From Siphlonurus alternatus (Eukaryota > Arthropoda > Insecta > Ephemeroptera > Siphlonuridae), in assembly GCA_949825025.1 (NCBI GenBank), contig OX463780.1, positions 26,192,118 through 26,256,117 of the forward strand: a stretch of DNA of 64,000 nucleotides. Reading direction: 5' to 3'. Under the pieces are notes generated by a model. The model had not been told where the DNA came from. It did not search any database and saw only the letters and a list, made by a program, of their open reading frames with translations. Positions 47,869 to 61,961 of the stretch are shown one piece after another; within the stretch, counting starts at the first letter, position 1, and the number at the start of each line of letters is the position of its first letter. The position numbers and the translations under genes are program-made.

Positions 47869-49222
47869 ATTTTTAACATTCATCCTAACGAAGACTTAAT
47901 CTCGTATTTTTTATTCTTAAAGAGAAAAAGAAGGAAGTTAAAAGATAAAAATTTATAGTTAAATTTTTTAGTTAATTACAGTAATTTTAAGTTATAGTAG
48001 CTGAATATTAATTTATATTTTATAGTCGTTGCTGCAGTACAAATTTTATTACACTCATTGTAATATAGCAGGAATAAAATAGATTCAATCAGTATAATAG
48101 AGCTATTGGTAAAATTCCAGATTTGACTATAATAGAATAGTTTTAAATAAAATACATTAAAACAGTAAAATTATAACATTTGAGGATGTCAAAGATTATT
48201 ACTGAAAAACAAATTTAATATATAATTTAATATTTTTATCAATTAAATATAAATAAGCGTGGAAAATTGTATTCTTAAATCATAAAGTTTTTTATCGTAT
48301 CTCTATCATCTAATTTTATAACTCTCTTGAACAAAGAAACAAAAGCTTTCGAACAATAAAGAATCACATAGCAAACATCATCTTATATTGAACTACAATT
48401 TTATACGATATAACTTTTGTATTCCCTATCTAATATTTCTCATACGATAAACTTTTATAGGAATAGAGTGGAGAAAAATAGAAGACACATTGCTTGGATA
48501 AAAAGCTAAAAGATTTTTTTTTCTCTATTGTTGTGAAGTTTTACCATTGTTATTACAATAATAAAACTTTTCTGAGGGCAAAGTTGTGTTCGCTTCAATA
48601 ACTCTATTATTGCTTTGGTCAACTTTAGTATTGTTGTACAGTTTATACGCGAACTATTGTTGACTTTTATATTGTTATAAAAAAAATACAATTATTATCA
48701 TAAACTTCAATTTAGAACAACACTATATACAATCAATAAATCAATCATAAAATTAATTATCACCGTTTCTGTAACTATTTTTTTTTTCCTCCGAGATTTT
48801 TATTTATTTTGATGTATTATAAGAAAATTGGGGTAGTTAAAAAGGGGAGTTAGAAAACAGTTAGATTAAGCGAGTTGTGTCGGACTTAATGGGTTTTAAT
48901 TGAGCACTCAGCTGGCTTGCTGGCCGGAGGCAGTAAGGGTGGCCCATTACCAGGCTCGGCTGTAGCTAATCGACCTCCCTAGACCCCAAGACCAATGTAT
49001 TGCAATTCACCCACACTGTATAACATGTCTAGTAGATTAGAGCCTGCTGAACGTCGTTTTGAATTTTATTGAAGTGAGAAGGAGATTTATTATTAGTTCT
49101 AACAATCAGTGGTGGTGGCGGGGGCTCTTCCAAACCCATTTTGTGGTAGAAACTAACATCAACCTTTTTGTTTGTACACGGAGAAAATTGTATCCTTGTA
49201 TTTTATGGTAAAGTGTTTTATC
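47869..49222. other. AT-rich intergenic DNA
   Basis: No gene recognised. Balanced island at about 48840-49040 (gcgagttgtgtcggactta, actcagctggcttgctggcc, ggctgtagctaatcgacc). Confidence 0.45.
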
Positions 49223-49226
49223 TTAA

Positions 49227-49356
49227 GCCGGTATTACACGATACAATTTTTCTAACTATTGTATACAATTTTTCCTTGCAAGAAAAGTTAATCTCTATTT
49301 GTTAGTATGGAGAGGAAATTTTCTTGCAAGGAAAAATTGTATCGTGTAATATAGGC
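49227..49356. mobile_element. TTAA-flanked hairpin MITE (piggyBac-like)
   Basis: TTAA at 49223-49226 and 49357-49360 flank GCCGGTATTACACGATACAA..attgtatcgtgtaatataggc. The arms continue through ttttccttgcaagaaa. A TTAA duplication is the hallmark of piggyBac-type transposases. Confidence 0.82.
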
Positions 49357-49360
49357 TTAA

Positions 49361-50007
49361 AGTAAAGTGCGCGCTAGAAAAAAAAGTTGAGTTAGTATTT
49401 TCTAATAATAGTTCAAGTAGTCCTCCATATCAAACCAAAATTCAAAAAATTCTATCTCAAATAGGTTTGCCAGAAAAAAATTCCAAAGTCAGAGTGAACG
49501 CGTCGCTTAACATGGGGCCTTACCTGACAAAAACCCTCGAATATCTCGAAAAAATACACCGTTAGGTGGTATGAAAAAAATATAGTGATGTTCTATGACC
49601 CAAGCTTTAACCAAACACCGATTAAAAAAAAATTCTCTCGAATCCATTTTTCCGTAAAAAATTCAAAAAAATCTACCATGTTAATTCCCATAAGATTTTT
49701 AATTATTTTTTTACGGAAAAATGGATTCGAGCGAAAATTTTTTTAATTGGTTTTTGGTTAAAGCTTGGGTCATAGAACATCACTATATTTTTTTCATACC
49801 ACCTAACGGTGTATTTTTTCGAGATATTCGAGGGTCTTTGTCAGGTAAGGCCCCATGTTAAGCGACGCGTTCACTCTGACTTTGGAATTTTTTTCTGGCA
49901 AACCTATTTGAGATAGAATTTTTTGAATTTTGGTTTGATATGGAGGACTACTTGAACTATTTTTAGAAAATACTAACTCAACTTTTTTTTCTAGCGCGCA
50001 CTTTACT
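49361..50007. mobile_element. TTAA-flanked 647-bp foldback element abutting the previous one
   Basis: TTAA at 49357-49360 (shared with the neighbour) and 50008-50011 flank AGTAAAGTGCGCGCTAG..CTAGCGCGCACTTTACT. The arms are about 300 bp each and nearly perfect through gaacgcgtcgcttaacatgg and the ggtggtatgaaaaaaatata block, with a short AT-rich loop near 49670-49705. Noncoding. Confidence 0.88.
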
Positions 50008-50011
50008 TTAA

Positions 50012-53000
50012 GTGGGAACTTTTATGAGACAAGTATATGAAAGAAGAAAATTAGCCTTCGTTATACAAGTATAATATATATATATATATATATATATACC
50101 ATGCATGAACTTATCAACCTATCATATAGGATATATACCATATGATATATAATTATATTATATACTTTATTTTTATTTTCAATTGTTACTTTTACAACTT
50201 GTCATGAAGCTATAAATATGGAAGTGCTAATTAATATACAAATTTCATAGGTAATTTGTCTTTTATACATTTAAATATTTGGAGGAAAAATTTATAAAAT
50301 TAATCAAATCATAAATTAGATACATTTTTATACTGTAAAATAATAAAGATCTATATTATACAATATGATGGCATAAATAATTAAATTTCTAATTACATTA
50401 TATACAATTAACTTTAAAATCAACCACCGAACTAACTCATTCTGCATGCAGCATACTTGACGATCGATACATATTATATTACAGAGTCATGAAAAAACAT
50501 TATATTAGCCCCTCAAGTTATATAAAAGTAAAATTAGCGTAACTCCATCAAAGTAATATCTGTGTCTTTCATCTCTATAAATAAATCGGAACCTTTCCTC
50601 CCCTCAACAATTCAATCCCATAGATAAATTTAGTGAGCGAAATTCTGTCGACAAAAGAAGGGGGGTTACCCAAACAGCCCAACAAAGAGTCTGTTATTGA
50701 ATTTGTGTCTGTTTCAATTTGTTCCAATCTCCCTTTTCAATAAAACCTTATAAGAGAAATTCAAAACGTATAATATAAAATTTTATCAAACCATTTGCAT
50801 TAAGTGCTTTGTTTATTTAATATATTTGTATTCCAGACTATATATGATAAGCTTCTCATGTATCATTCGGTGAGTAATATTATAGATTGTTAGATTTTAT
50901 AAATTGGTGGTCTTTGATATATGTTAAAAAAAGCAATATATTTATGGTGTATATAGATGACTCTTAGAGAAATAATGTATTATTTTATTGATGTGACGGT
51001 TTCAATTCGGTTTCGTTTTTTTTCCAAGACAGGTTAAGTGAAAAAAGAAGCACAATTTAAGTTTAAATAAAACTTAATTATAAGAATCTCCAACTATACA
51101 TGATTGTTGCTACGTAATTAAGCTAATTTTGGGGTGTTATTTCTGATAGTAGAAGTAGCAGAAGTACTATATAATTTTTTGCACTTTATAAACATAAAAG
51201 GGAGGGTGGGATGTTTTAAACTTAATTCATATTTAGCCTGTAGATAATTTTAGTACCCATTTATTACTGAAATTTTGTACTAAATAAAAATTATTGGGCA
51301 AAAATCTAATATTATCCTATTAAATTAATTTTTTGTAAAAACTTCCTATTAGGGAGCATTTACAAAGATGACACGTAAGACAAAATTGTAATGGTATTAT
51401 CGTATTATAGACTTGATTTTACACATATTTTTCAGTCTTGAAAAAAAATGGCCCTATAAGCCCTAACTGTAGTTTTAATTATCTATGAATGCCCCCTACT
51501 AAGAATATTCAAATGCACAAAACGTTCTATATAACATCAATTAAATCAATATTACATAATTATATACATATAAATTCAAAATAGAAAATGTTACAAATTT
51601 AAAGGATTTTCACCTGTATTATTTTTGCTGTACGTAACATATGGCATAATATTATAAAGGGGGGATAAAAGAAAAGTAAAGACTACATTTAAGACCATAT
51701 TTTTTAAGTCTTAATTTTAGTGATTAATTTAGGGATCTATTTTTCAAAAGTTTAAAAAAATATATAGTGCAATGTGATCTGTGAATGCTTCCTATTTATG
51801 TTCCAATTAATTTTCTTTCCCTATAAAAGTCTTTGCTTATCACGGTGACGAGCAGGTAACTATACAGGTGATTTGTGTTCCGTATTCTCACGCGTGTTAC
51901 CACTTGTATATCTGGCAGCAAAGCGATGTAAAGAGAAGGTGCAAGGACCCCCGCGTGGCGTCTCCAAACAATAAAAGGTAGGAGGCCCACGAGCGACGGC
52001 AGGCAAATGAACACGGCCAAATCAAGCCACATAACAATACTATAATATAAGGTACAACAATGGTACTGACAGAACCACACAGAGTGAGATTCTCTGACCA
52101 ACAATGTTCCATCTACTACCTTACTAGATTGCTTTATATTGTTATAACATGTATATGTTTTATATTTAAGATTAAAAGTTCTCTTCGATTCTCGATACGT
52201 TGTTGCTATCAACATTTAACTTTTGCTATATAAGAGATGTGGACAACAAAATGCTTTTACGATATGTCAGAAAATGTCAGACTGAATGAAAAGGAAAGGG
52301 AATACTGGACTGCTCTGATAGCAATTTTGTGAAAGTTAAAGAGAGTTTTTCCCAAAATTGAATGTTATAATATTTTGTAAACAGATTAATCTACAAACTG
52401 ACGGGCTTGAGTAAGATTTTATAATTGAAGAAAATATCAATTATGTTAAGATATTTTATTGATAAATCAATAATCACTTGTATTTCTTATGTATTTTTTT
52501 CATATTTTAAGAATGTTAATGACACTTAGAGAAACTATAATATAATATTATCTCTGCAAGTGCCACTAAATTAAAAGAATTGCTGCACGTGGATATAATT
52601 TTAAATCAACAATTTTCCCCCATAGAGATTGGATTGTTAAACGCTCCATGTTTTTATGGGATTTTCACACGTTTTTAATTAAGTCTCCTCAATTGCATCA
52701 GCAAATTCCCAGTTTGTTGTTATATATATATATATATATATATATATGTCATATATATCATGCATGGCCTAAAAAACGCATAATTAAGTTTGGTCACCAA
52801 TAATTAACATGCAATACTGCAATATTCCATGCACATATTACACATCCATTTACTATATCTTATATAGTTATATAAATATATAAAATATAACATTTAACAG
52901 TTGCAAATATTTAATTCGAGTTAATTTTGCTGTAGAAAGTACTTTTAAATAAACCCCCAAGTATCTCACAGTGGTTACTATATCTCTATAAAATAATTTG

Positions 53001-56000
53001 AGTCTGTGAGTTTGCGACAAAATTGTTGAAAGCCAAGAAGAGAGCTTTTGCGGCGTAACATCGTAGCTAATTGTAAGCTCCTTCAGAGAAAGATGAGTTA
53101 GCCTATAAAGTTAGTCCGACATTAGCAAGGCATATCACGACAAATCTCGTTACTACAATCCTCCTCATTATTATACTGATGTGGTGACGACCTCTTAATA
53201 ATTATATACTCTCCTCGTTATACATGCAAAACTCGTAAAGCTAACATGCACTGTTGTATTATTGTCATCACTTTCCGCTCTCGCTTTTGGTTAAAGCTTT
53301 TATACCAGGGCTTAACTCTCAAAGCAGCTGCGAATTTCATCCTGCTGCAGCAGCTTTGTTTCATGTTCCTATGTTAAGTAATAAGATTAGTCACAAATTT
53401 GGTTCCTCCTTCTCTTCCTCTTCTCTCTCTATGTTATACTTCGCATGTTCTGCTCTGCTAATTTGTAAACTTGCTGCAAAACTAAATATAATAAACATTT
53501 TGTATAAAATAATGAGTTTATTTTAAAAACAATACAATCAAAGGCAAGATAAAAGTTATATATAAATTTTAAGTACTGGGTTCACTTTTTTTCTGTAATA
53601 TATTTAATTTTTACATAAAAAAAAATAGAAAGGTGATTTTTTTTCATATATTATGTTTAAAGCGTAAATGCTTTATAATTTGTTTTAAAATGTGTCAACA
53701 AAAATCAGGTAAATATATTTCAATTATTATATTGACTGTATCCTTCACCAATTTATTCTGCGTATAACTTATGTATCCAAAGTCAAATTCTAAAACATCC
53801 CAAATTTTAAATTGCTCCTTTTTTTTGTCAAAATTTTTTCAGAAAATGATCAGAAAAAAAGTGGAAAAAATTAATGCAAGGGAATTATTGTTTTTCTACA
53901 TGTTTAATAACCTGCAACAACAATAAAAATGACAGCAGTTAAGATAATTATAATTTATATAATATGTATATATTATGTATTTTTATATAACATGTATATT
54001 TAAATTATAATATATATAATTATATTAAAACGTGCCCATATAGCTGTCCCAAAAATTTTGTTTTTTTTCATGTGTTTATATTTTTCATTGTTATGTCTAC
54101 AATCAAGTAGAAGAATAAGAATGCCACCTCTCTCATATTATAATATAATAATTTTTAAAATTCTTTATTCATTTACAACATAAAGGAAATGAGTTTATGC
54201 ATCCGTATATACGCCGCGCTGAGTTTTAAATGAAAAGAATAAAGAGAAGGGTTTCACATTTCTCTTGGAGTAATAAAAGTTATGTAAAATTCTTTCTGTT
54301 ATTATACTAAAGAAGTACAACAATAAGTGCTAATTAGCTCAGGAAAGATGTAATTTTATAACCTCCGTCGTTTTATAATTTGGTCTAAAATGGAATTAGG
54401 CACAAAGCCGCTGGGTAACAACCCGCTTCTTCCTTCCTTGCCTGCCTGCACCGAGATTTTGGTCGTACGTGCATGGCTCTCATCCGCCCCCGACTGCCTT
54501 GAGTTATGGCACAACACGCACTTATTTAATTATGAAATTTACACACAGAAAAATGTAACGTCTATACTAACCTTAGAAACCTCAGATGCATATAGAATTT
54601 TTTTTTATTTTTTTTTTTACTATTTAACGTTTTTTTACTGTAGATATTTATGTTTTAAACAATGAACCAGGGAATACTACCATAGGTCTGTCTTTTCCTT
54701 TAATGAACTATCTGGTTTCAAATTGTATATTAACGAAATTTGCCTACTACTTAGGTAAAGTGCATAATTATGTCAGCATGCATGTTCTGTTAACGATATA
54801 TATTATTATTTAAACTATGGATTTTTTATTAAATATTATTAACAACTTGATTGAATAATTTCATGAATTTTTGCTAATTTATTATTTTAATTAAACGATT
54901 CAAATTTTCATCTATAATAGGACATCAAAACGATTCTTTTAATCCCCTATTATATTATATAACATAACGATGAAACCATGCACGAAAAAATTTATATTTA
55001 CTTTTTAATTATTACTAAAACTTTAATTTAAATTGTAATGAATTGTAAAATCTTCACACTTCTAAATAATCCCTTATTGAAAACCCATGAAGCAAATTAA
55101 ACTTCGGCATCATTAGAACAGTGTTGTGCCTATTAATTTCATGTTCCTTTGCATTCTTATCATATAATACAGTGATGTACACCAAATATGCGTAGAAAAA
55201 AAAAAGCAAAAACATTAATTATTTAAAAATTCTCTATGATTTATTAAAAAGGAACATAAAGAATTTTAATACGCTAAAATATTTGATAAACATTCCATTC
55301 AGCGTTAATCTAATAAAGGTCACATGACCCCCATGGTTACAATGTTGCTGCCGCCATGCACTTTTGTTCCCGGATGAGCCTAGTCAGTCGGGCGGGATGA
55401 AAGCCAACGTATTAGCGGCTCAGCTACCGGGCGAAATGTACTCAACCTTCATATTTGTAATTAATCACTGGTGTTAATGTAATTAAGGCGGTGGTAGCGG
55501 CGGCAGTAAGCGATATAATGGAAGCCAAAGCGTCCCATATAATGCAGCAGGCCTATAATATATACCTCTAATGTATACAGCTAACATTTCTTAGCACTTC
55601 GCTTTAACAATGAAAAAGATGATGATTTTTTTTTGTTATATTTATTATTATTATTATTATTATATATATAAGCTTTTGAGTTAAGCTATTGTTGAGAATA
55701 TTTTTTATGTTGTTATTATTTTCTTGACTCAATGTATTGTTATGATGGAGTTTTTGAAACGAACAAATTTAAATCATTTTTCTAGTAGTTTTGAAAACTT
55801 TTATATACCTTTTTTTTATTTATATTCTTTACACTCTTAATCTAATAACCCATGACAAATTTAACAGACACACAATGGCCGTGACCAAAATGTTATTATA
55901 TTGCTTCTATGGAAGCATTCATACCATAAAGAATGAAAAGGTTATTTATTATTAAACTTATTTTTAATGTTCATAATGTTAATTACTAAAAATTATAATT

Positions 56001-57704
56001 TTTATATATAATCATGTATCAGCAATGATTAAAACATTGAACATTTTTATAATATTTTATTTCAAAGCATATATTATACTAATTAATTAAGAGCATATGG
56101 ATGGTGTTCATTTAAAAATTAGTATATAACTCTTTATCATTGATTGCTCAAAATTGACTAATTAATTTTTTTTTATCTTAGAACTGAGATTGTCAGTAAT
56201 ATATGTGAATTTTTAAGTTTAAAACGAGCATTTAGTTCGCTTTCTAATAAAAGGAGTTAGTCGTTTTTGACTGAATATCATCTAAATTATTACATAAATT
56301 AATTACATAAGAGCCACGTTTTAAAAAATACCTGGAAGGTAGATTTTATGACAAGTATCATACAGTATTATTTGATTTTTTTTAAGACTACAATTTCATC
56401 TTACTTTAGTTTTGAATCCAATTTCACAATATCTCAATTTTTTTTACATGTATATGAATAAATGTGTATACATTTTATATTAATATTTCGCATCATGCAA
56501 ACTATACTAATCATACTAAAATAATATTATAATATTGATCGTTTATTTTTTTCAAGATACAAATGTTTTATTAAAATTGAATATCATTAAAGATAATATA
56601 AAATGGTAATAGTGCAAGGAAAATTGCAAAGAATAAAATTTAACTGCGTGGAATAATGTTTCATCCAATTTTTTTATTGATTCTTGTTATACAGTGTAAG
56701 TTTAAGCTGCATGATATCAACATACATTTTTTGTTTCTATTTGTAATATTAAATAATATAAAATGTATTAGAGGTTATAAGTTGTAATGGGTGTAATAAA
56801 TCAATTTTAAATTCATATTGTTGCTTAACTATGTAAAAAATATTGTTGTTACAGCAAAGATTATTGCTAGACATCGTGAATGTTCAGTAGACCTTCGCTT
56901 CTTGCTCCACCAATAAGAGGAGTTCTTTAAAACTGTCCACCAATTACCGAGGACGTTACAAACACGATAAACACCATCTTAAATGTGACGAGCAAAGTAG
57001 CAGTTATGTCTAAAGAAGTCACTTAAAAAGCAGGTACATATTTTCCCACGGTTCTTAGCTGCCATATTTGATTGCACTGAACGATCAGGTATTTAGGGTT
57101 AGTCATAAGTCAGGTAATATTGCACTCTGACTTATTTTACAGGATTTCGTATTTATATGTATATAATACAGTTAAATTAATTTTTAATTCTGAAAGTGAA
57201 AAACAAGTATATTTTATTTTGTATTTAAAACTTAAAAACTCAATAGAAAGGTATATATATAATGCAAAGTATAAATGCATTATAAAACTTATATTGAGGC
57301 CTCCGTGCAGCCTACTTATGAAAGAAATTTAAAAATAAATATAATAGCATTTCAGTAATTATTTTTACTTTAAGAAGTTATAGATGAATTTGATGCAATT
57401 TTATAAAAAAAAAATCAGTGAGTAATTAGTTAATTAATTACTTGATTAATTGAGACTGCCATCAGATTTCAAAACAATACGATTGCATGCATGGCAATTG
57501 GTTTCTATTATTAGAATTGTTCTATTTTTTTCTTGATAAACAATTCGTATCAGAATTGTAAATATGTCATGCATGGTGGTTGAGGTTTATTTTGCTTAAA
57601 AAAAAAAATAATAAAATTGCGATGTATTTCATCTAAATATTTTTAGTATTAAAGCATATTGTTGTCAAAGTATCATTTTCAATTGAGATTTCAAACTTTA
57701 ATAA
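50012..57704. other. AT-rich intergenic DNA, largest gene-free stretch
   Basis: No gene recognised. (TA)n at 50066-50097 and 52721-52747. Balanced islands at about 51840-52110, 53030-53210, 54375-54520, 55310-55570 and 56870-57110. A 139-codon minus-strand frame at 51796-52215 has no recognisable family. Confidence 0.45.
55310..55570. promoter_or_regulatory. Candidate cis-regulatory island
   Basis: GC-richer stretch: gttgctgccgccatgcac, agtcgggcgggatgaaagcc, cgtattagcggctcagctac, gtgttaatgtaattaaggcg (TAATTA homeodomain core). No repeat or coding frame. Confidence 0.32.
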
Positions 57705-58035
57705 TGGACAACATACATGAAAAAAATTTATTGCAGAAATGAATAGAGGGTACCAAATTATGCTACTCTGAATTCTTTCAGATTTTTTTGAGACCCAGAA
57801 CTTTTTTTAAATAATTATTGAAAGTGCGGCCACGCCCCCTGGAGGCGTCAATTATAGGCGTCCAGTCTCTATCCTTTTTATTAAGGCTGCAGGGGTGCCA
57901 ACTGAAATCACAGGACTTTCAATAATTATTTAAAAATAGTTCCGGGTCTCAAAAAAATCTGAAAAAATTCAGAGTAGCATAATTTTGTACCCTCTATTCA
58001 TTTCTGCAATAAATTTTTTTCATGTATGTTGTCCA
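57705..58035. mobile_element. Intact foldback MITE, same family as in the Barhl intron
   Basis: TGGACAACATACATGAAAAA..TTTTTCATGTATGTTGTCCA, with arms carrying gcagaaatgaatagagggta and a centre gaaagtgcggccacgccccc. Very similar to 5245-5578. Confidence 0.88.
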
Positions 58036-58780
58036 TTGCAGTTTATAATTTTATCGAAATTAACATAATTTCAATTCTCTGATCTAAATGGTTTATAAGA
58101 TTTTCATTACCTTTATTTCAGCCAATGATATTTGCACATATACCTCATTTCTCGATGTGGATTTCAAACAGGAATCAATAAATCATGACTGTGATGTATT
58201 TTTACGTTATGGAAATAATGTTTTACTAACATTGATCTGTTGACCAATGTTTTTTATATATTAAGAAATCGTTACCGAGTATTATACAAACATTTTATTT
58301 TCCTTCTGGCAAAGCACGCAAGCAAAAAAAAAAAAAATAATAATAATCTTCTCAATTTATTCAAGCGATTGAAAATTGTTCAAGCATATAGCTTGCTTAT
58401 GCATTATACATTACCAATAAAAATACTAGAAAAAAATGACATGTATTAGCAATATATAATATATATATATATATATATATTTTTTTTTTTCTTCAGCAAA
58501 GAAATTTGGCAGTCAATATGCAGCCTTACAAGTTGAGTATTATAGATTTTATTGCTTTATCATTAATAAAATAATGATTCGTAATCACTATATGATATAA
58601 AGTTAAATTCGAAAAATTTATATTTGAAGCTGATTGTGAGAGGTGTGAAATGAATTCTCAGTATTTTTTAAGATTTAACAAGGCTATTGTTTTAGTAATT
58701 TAATTAAGTTAGAGTTAATAATTTTCAGTTCAATTCCAGAAATTTCAACACACATGCATCACATAATGCATAAGACCGTA

Positions 58781-61701
58781 TAGTCCAGGATAGACTTGAA
58801 ATTAGGTCGGCAAAATTAGTTGCTAACTTAAACTTCGCCCATATGTTCTTATGACCTATATGAACCCACAGTAAAAAGTCCCGTCAAGTCCCCCCTGGCC
58901 TTCATGGTCAAACCCGGGTTTGTCCCGGATTTCAAAAAACATTTTTTATCTCAACAACTACTTATCGCAGACCAATGCAAAAGGTATCAAAGCAAAGCTT
59001 ATTAACTACACAACAAGGAAAAAAATACCTCAACATTACTAATTGATTTTATTATGCAAATAATTAGCAATTAGTGAGTTTATATCCACCATTCATGATT
59101 TTGAAAGTAAACTACGCCGAAAATATGCAAGATATCAATTTTGAGTTTATTACAAATAATTAGGTTTATTTAATAATGAACTCAGAGCTTTTTATTTTAT
59201 AGCTCTAGCACTCATAGATCGTGAGATAGTAGGGAGAGAAGTGTGAAAAACAGGGGCGGGCGGGCATCATTACTATGGGTATAGCAGGTATACCGCCGCC
59301 TCTCTCCATACAAAATACATTGCAGCGGCGCCGCTCGCTCGAGTCTCACTCATCCCCTGCACTCTCTTTTTCGACAATACTATCTTAAATTTATCAAAAT
59401 CATAACAATTATATAGATATGGGGTGTGAGATGACATTGCTTTGATATTTTTTGCAATATAATATGTTATATATACAATATATATATATAGTGTAAGTAA
59501 GCAAATACTTAGCAATGTAATTTATATAATAGCACACACTCAGAAATGTATTTATGATAGTCGAGTTCTAAGGTTAATAATAATATTTTTATTTACATAG
59601 AAGTAATGCAAGAAACAATTTGGGAAATTAACATACTTATTTGAAAATGATCATAATATTGAAATAATCCAAAAGGTGGTATAATGAAAAGATCCATAAA
59701 TATATAAGAAGTAAAGATACTGACTGCTGTTATAGTTGACTATTATTTTTAACTGCTCTCGTGTCATTACATCTGGCTAATATACCGGGTACTAAAATAT
59801 TACAACTATAATATATAAAATATAATTTACAATACTTTTTCCAGTATATATTTGTTCCATGAATATTAAAAGTGATAAAAGGATTATTGTCACTAGTCTT
59901 GGGAGATGGTGAATCACTTTGAAAATTATAGTACCTTAAATATATTTCCTTATATTATGACATAAATTTTCAGCAAAAAGAAATGAAGCCAAAATCTGTC
60001 TAGTTTTTAAGATATACAGGATACAAGGATACAAATATTAATAGTGAGAATATCATTGGAAATATGGCAGCCATTAGTCAAATCAGCATCTTTTTTAACT
60101 AAAAAAAAATTAATATCTCAAAAACTGGACTGAATAATTACTTTTTTTTTACTTCAGAAAGTGAACAGTCATTTTGTGTTCCATGTTCTGATCTAAATTT
60201 TATATTTTTTACCATAAAAAAAATAATTACACTATAGTGACAATAATCCTTAATATCATGCAACTGACTGCTAGGATACTGTCATATTGGTATTTTCTAA
60301 TCATGTTTGTTAGAAGAACTTGTTAAACTTATTTCTGCACATGCACTTATTGATTTTTCTTTAGTCTTTTATAAGATAATTATAAAAATGTGATTGCTGC
60401 ATATAATATGACGACTGATTGACACTTAATTATTTCTAGTTGGACTATAGTTTTAATGTTTGGGCAAGAGGCAAGAATATATAAAATTCAATGCTAATTC
60501 AAAGAACTAAATACTGCTCTTATATACATGCATCATTCATTGTGTGCATGGATATACCAAATTACCACTTTATAATTTTGTGAACGACACAATTAATACA
60601 TAGAATAATTATACTTCGATCTCGATGTATTCAATAAAATGTTGTTGACAGTATTTCAGGTATTTCCTTCAAAAAGCAAGTGTTATATGTAATACCAGCA
60701 AGTTTATTGTACCATGCATTCACATAATGAATTAATATAGCCTGGAACAAATACATAATTACTGAATTATCATAAAAGAGTTAGTATAAGAGAAGACGCG
60801 ATTCGATCACTGCAAAGGATATATCATGAATAAGTAAAATAGTTAAAGTTTATGTTTATTGCGTTAAATAATATATGTATATAAATAAATATAAACAAAA
60901 AAACTACAAAGAAACTACTATCATGGTATTAAGTAAAATAGGAAATCTATCCTGAATACAAAATTAGATAAAAGAGTGATACAAGCTGCCTACTTGATCA
61001 TAATGATCAATATGGCATATACAATTTTACTTACCCCCCTCCCCCAATCCCATATCTATATAATTGTTATGATTTTGATAAATTTAAGATAGTATTGTCG
61101 AAAAAGAGAGTGCAGGGGATGAGTGAGACTCGAGCGAGCGGCGCCGCTGCAATGTATTTTGTATGGAGAGAGGCGGCGGTATACCTGCTATACCCATAGT
61201 AATGATGCCCGCCCGCCCCTGTTTTTCGCACTTCTCTCCCTACTATCTCACGATCTATGAGTGCTAGAGCTATAAAATAAAAAGCTCTGAGTTCGTTATT
61301 AAATAAACCTAATTATTTGTAATAAACTCAAAATTGATATCTTGCATATTTTCGGCGTAGTTTACTTTCAAAATCATGAATGGTGGATATAAACTCACTA
61401 ATTGCTAATTATTTGCATAATAAAATCAATTAGTAATGTTGAGGTATTTTTTCCTTGTTGTGTAGTTAATAAGCTTTGCTTTGATACCTTTTGCATTGGT
61501 CTGCGATAAGTAGTTGTTGAGATAAAAAATGTTTTTTGAAATCCGGGACAAACCCGGGTTTGACCATGAAGGCCAGGGGGGACTTGACGGGACTTTTTAC
61601 TGTGGGTTTATATAGGTCATAAGAACATATGGGCGAAGTTTAAGTTAGCAACTAATTTTGCCGACCCTCCCCATATACTTTTTCAAGTCTATCCTGGACT
61701 A
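58781..61701. mobile_element. 2.9-kb DNA element with about 650-bp terminal inverted repeats
   Basis: 58781-59423 is the near-perfect reverse complement of 61049-61701, with only single-base changes and a roughly 10-base length difference near the outer end. Ends: TAGTCCAGGATAGACTTGAA. GTA flanks both sides (58778-58780 and 61702-61704), a likely 3-bp target duplication. The arms carry GC-rich blocks (ggcggcgccgctcgctc-like, caaacccgggtttgtcccgg). The inner 1.6 kb is AT-rich with no frame above about 60 codons, so it is non-autonomous. A smaller inverted pair lies inside at about 59877-60252. Confidence 0.9.
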
Positions 61702-61961
61702 GTAAGAGTCTTTATCTTTATGGAGTATATAGCTTGTAATTTAAAATCAATAGTAAACAAAATTGATAAGCACAACAACACTAAATTAAAAATTTTAATA
61801 TTCATGTAGTAAATAAAATAATGAAAATTTTGAATTTAATTTTTAATAATCCTGAAACTAGAAAAATACTGTCAAAATCCATATTTTTAAAAAAATTATC
61901 TCTTAAACCAAACTTTATTTTTATTTAATACAACAATTAATGCATGGCACAATCAATCTAT

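Noticed and set aside
51796..52215. 139-codon minus-strand frame with hydrophobic segments
   Set aside because: No recognisable family, no splice context or promoter, and only about 270 bases of it are of balanced composition. A regulatory island is as likely.
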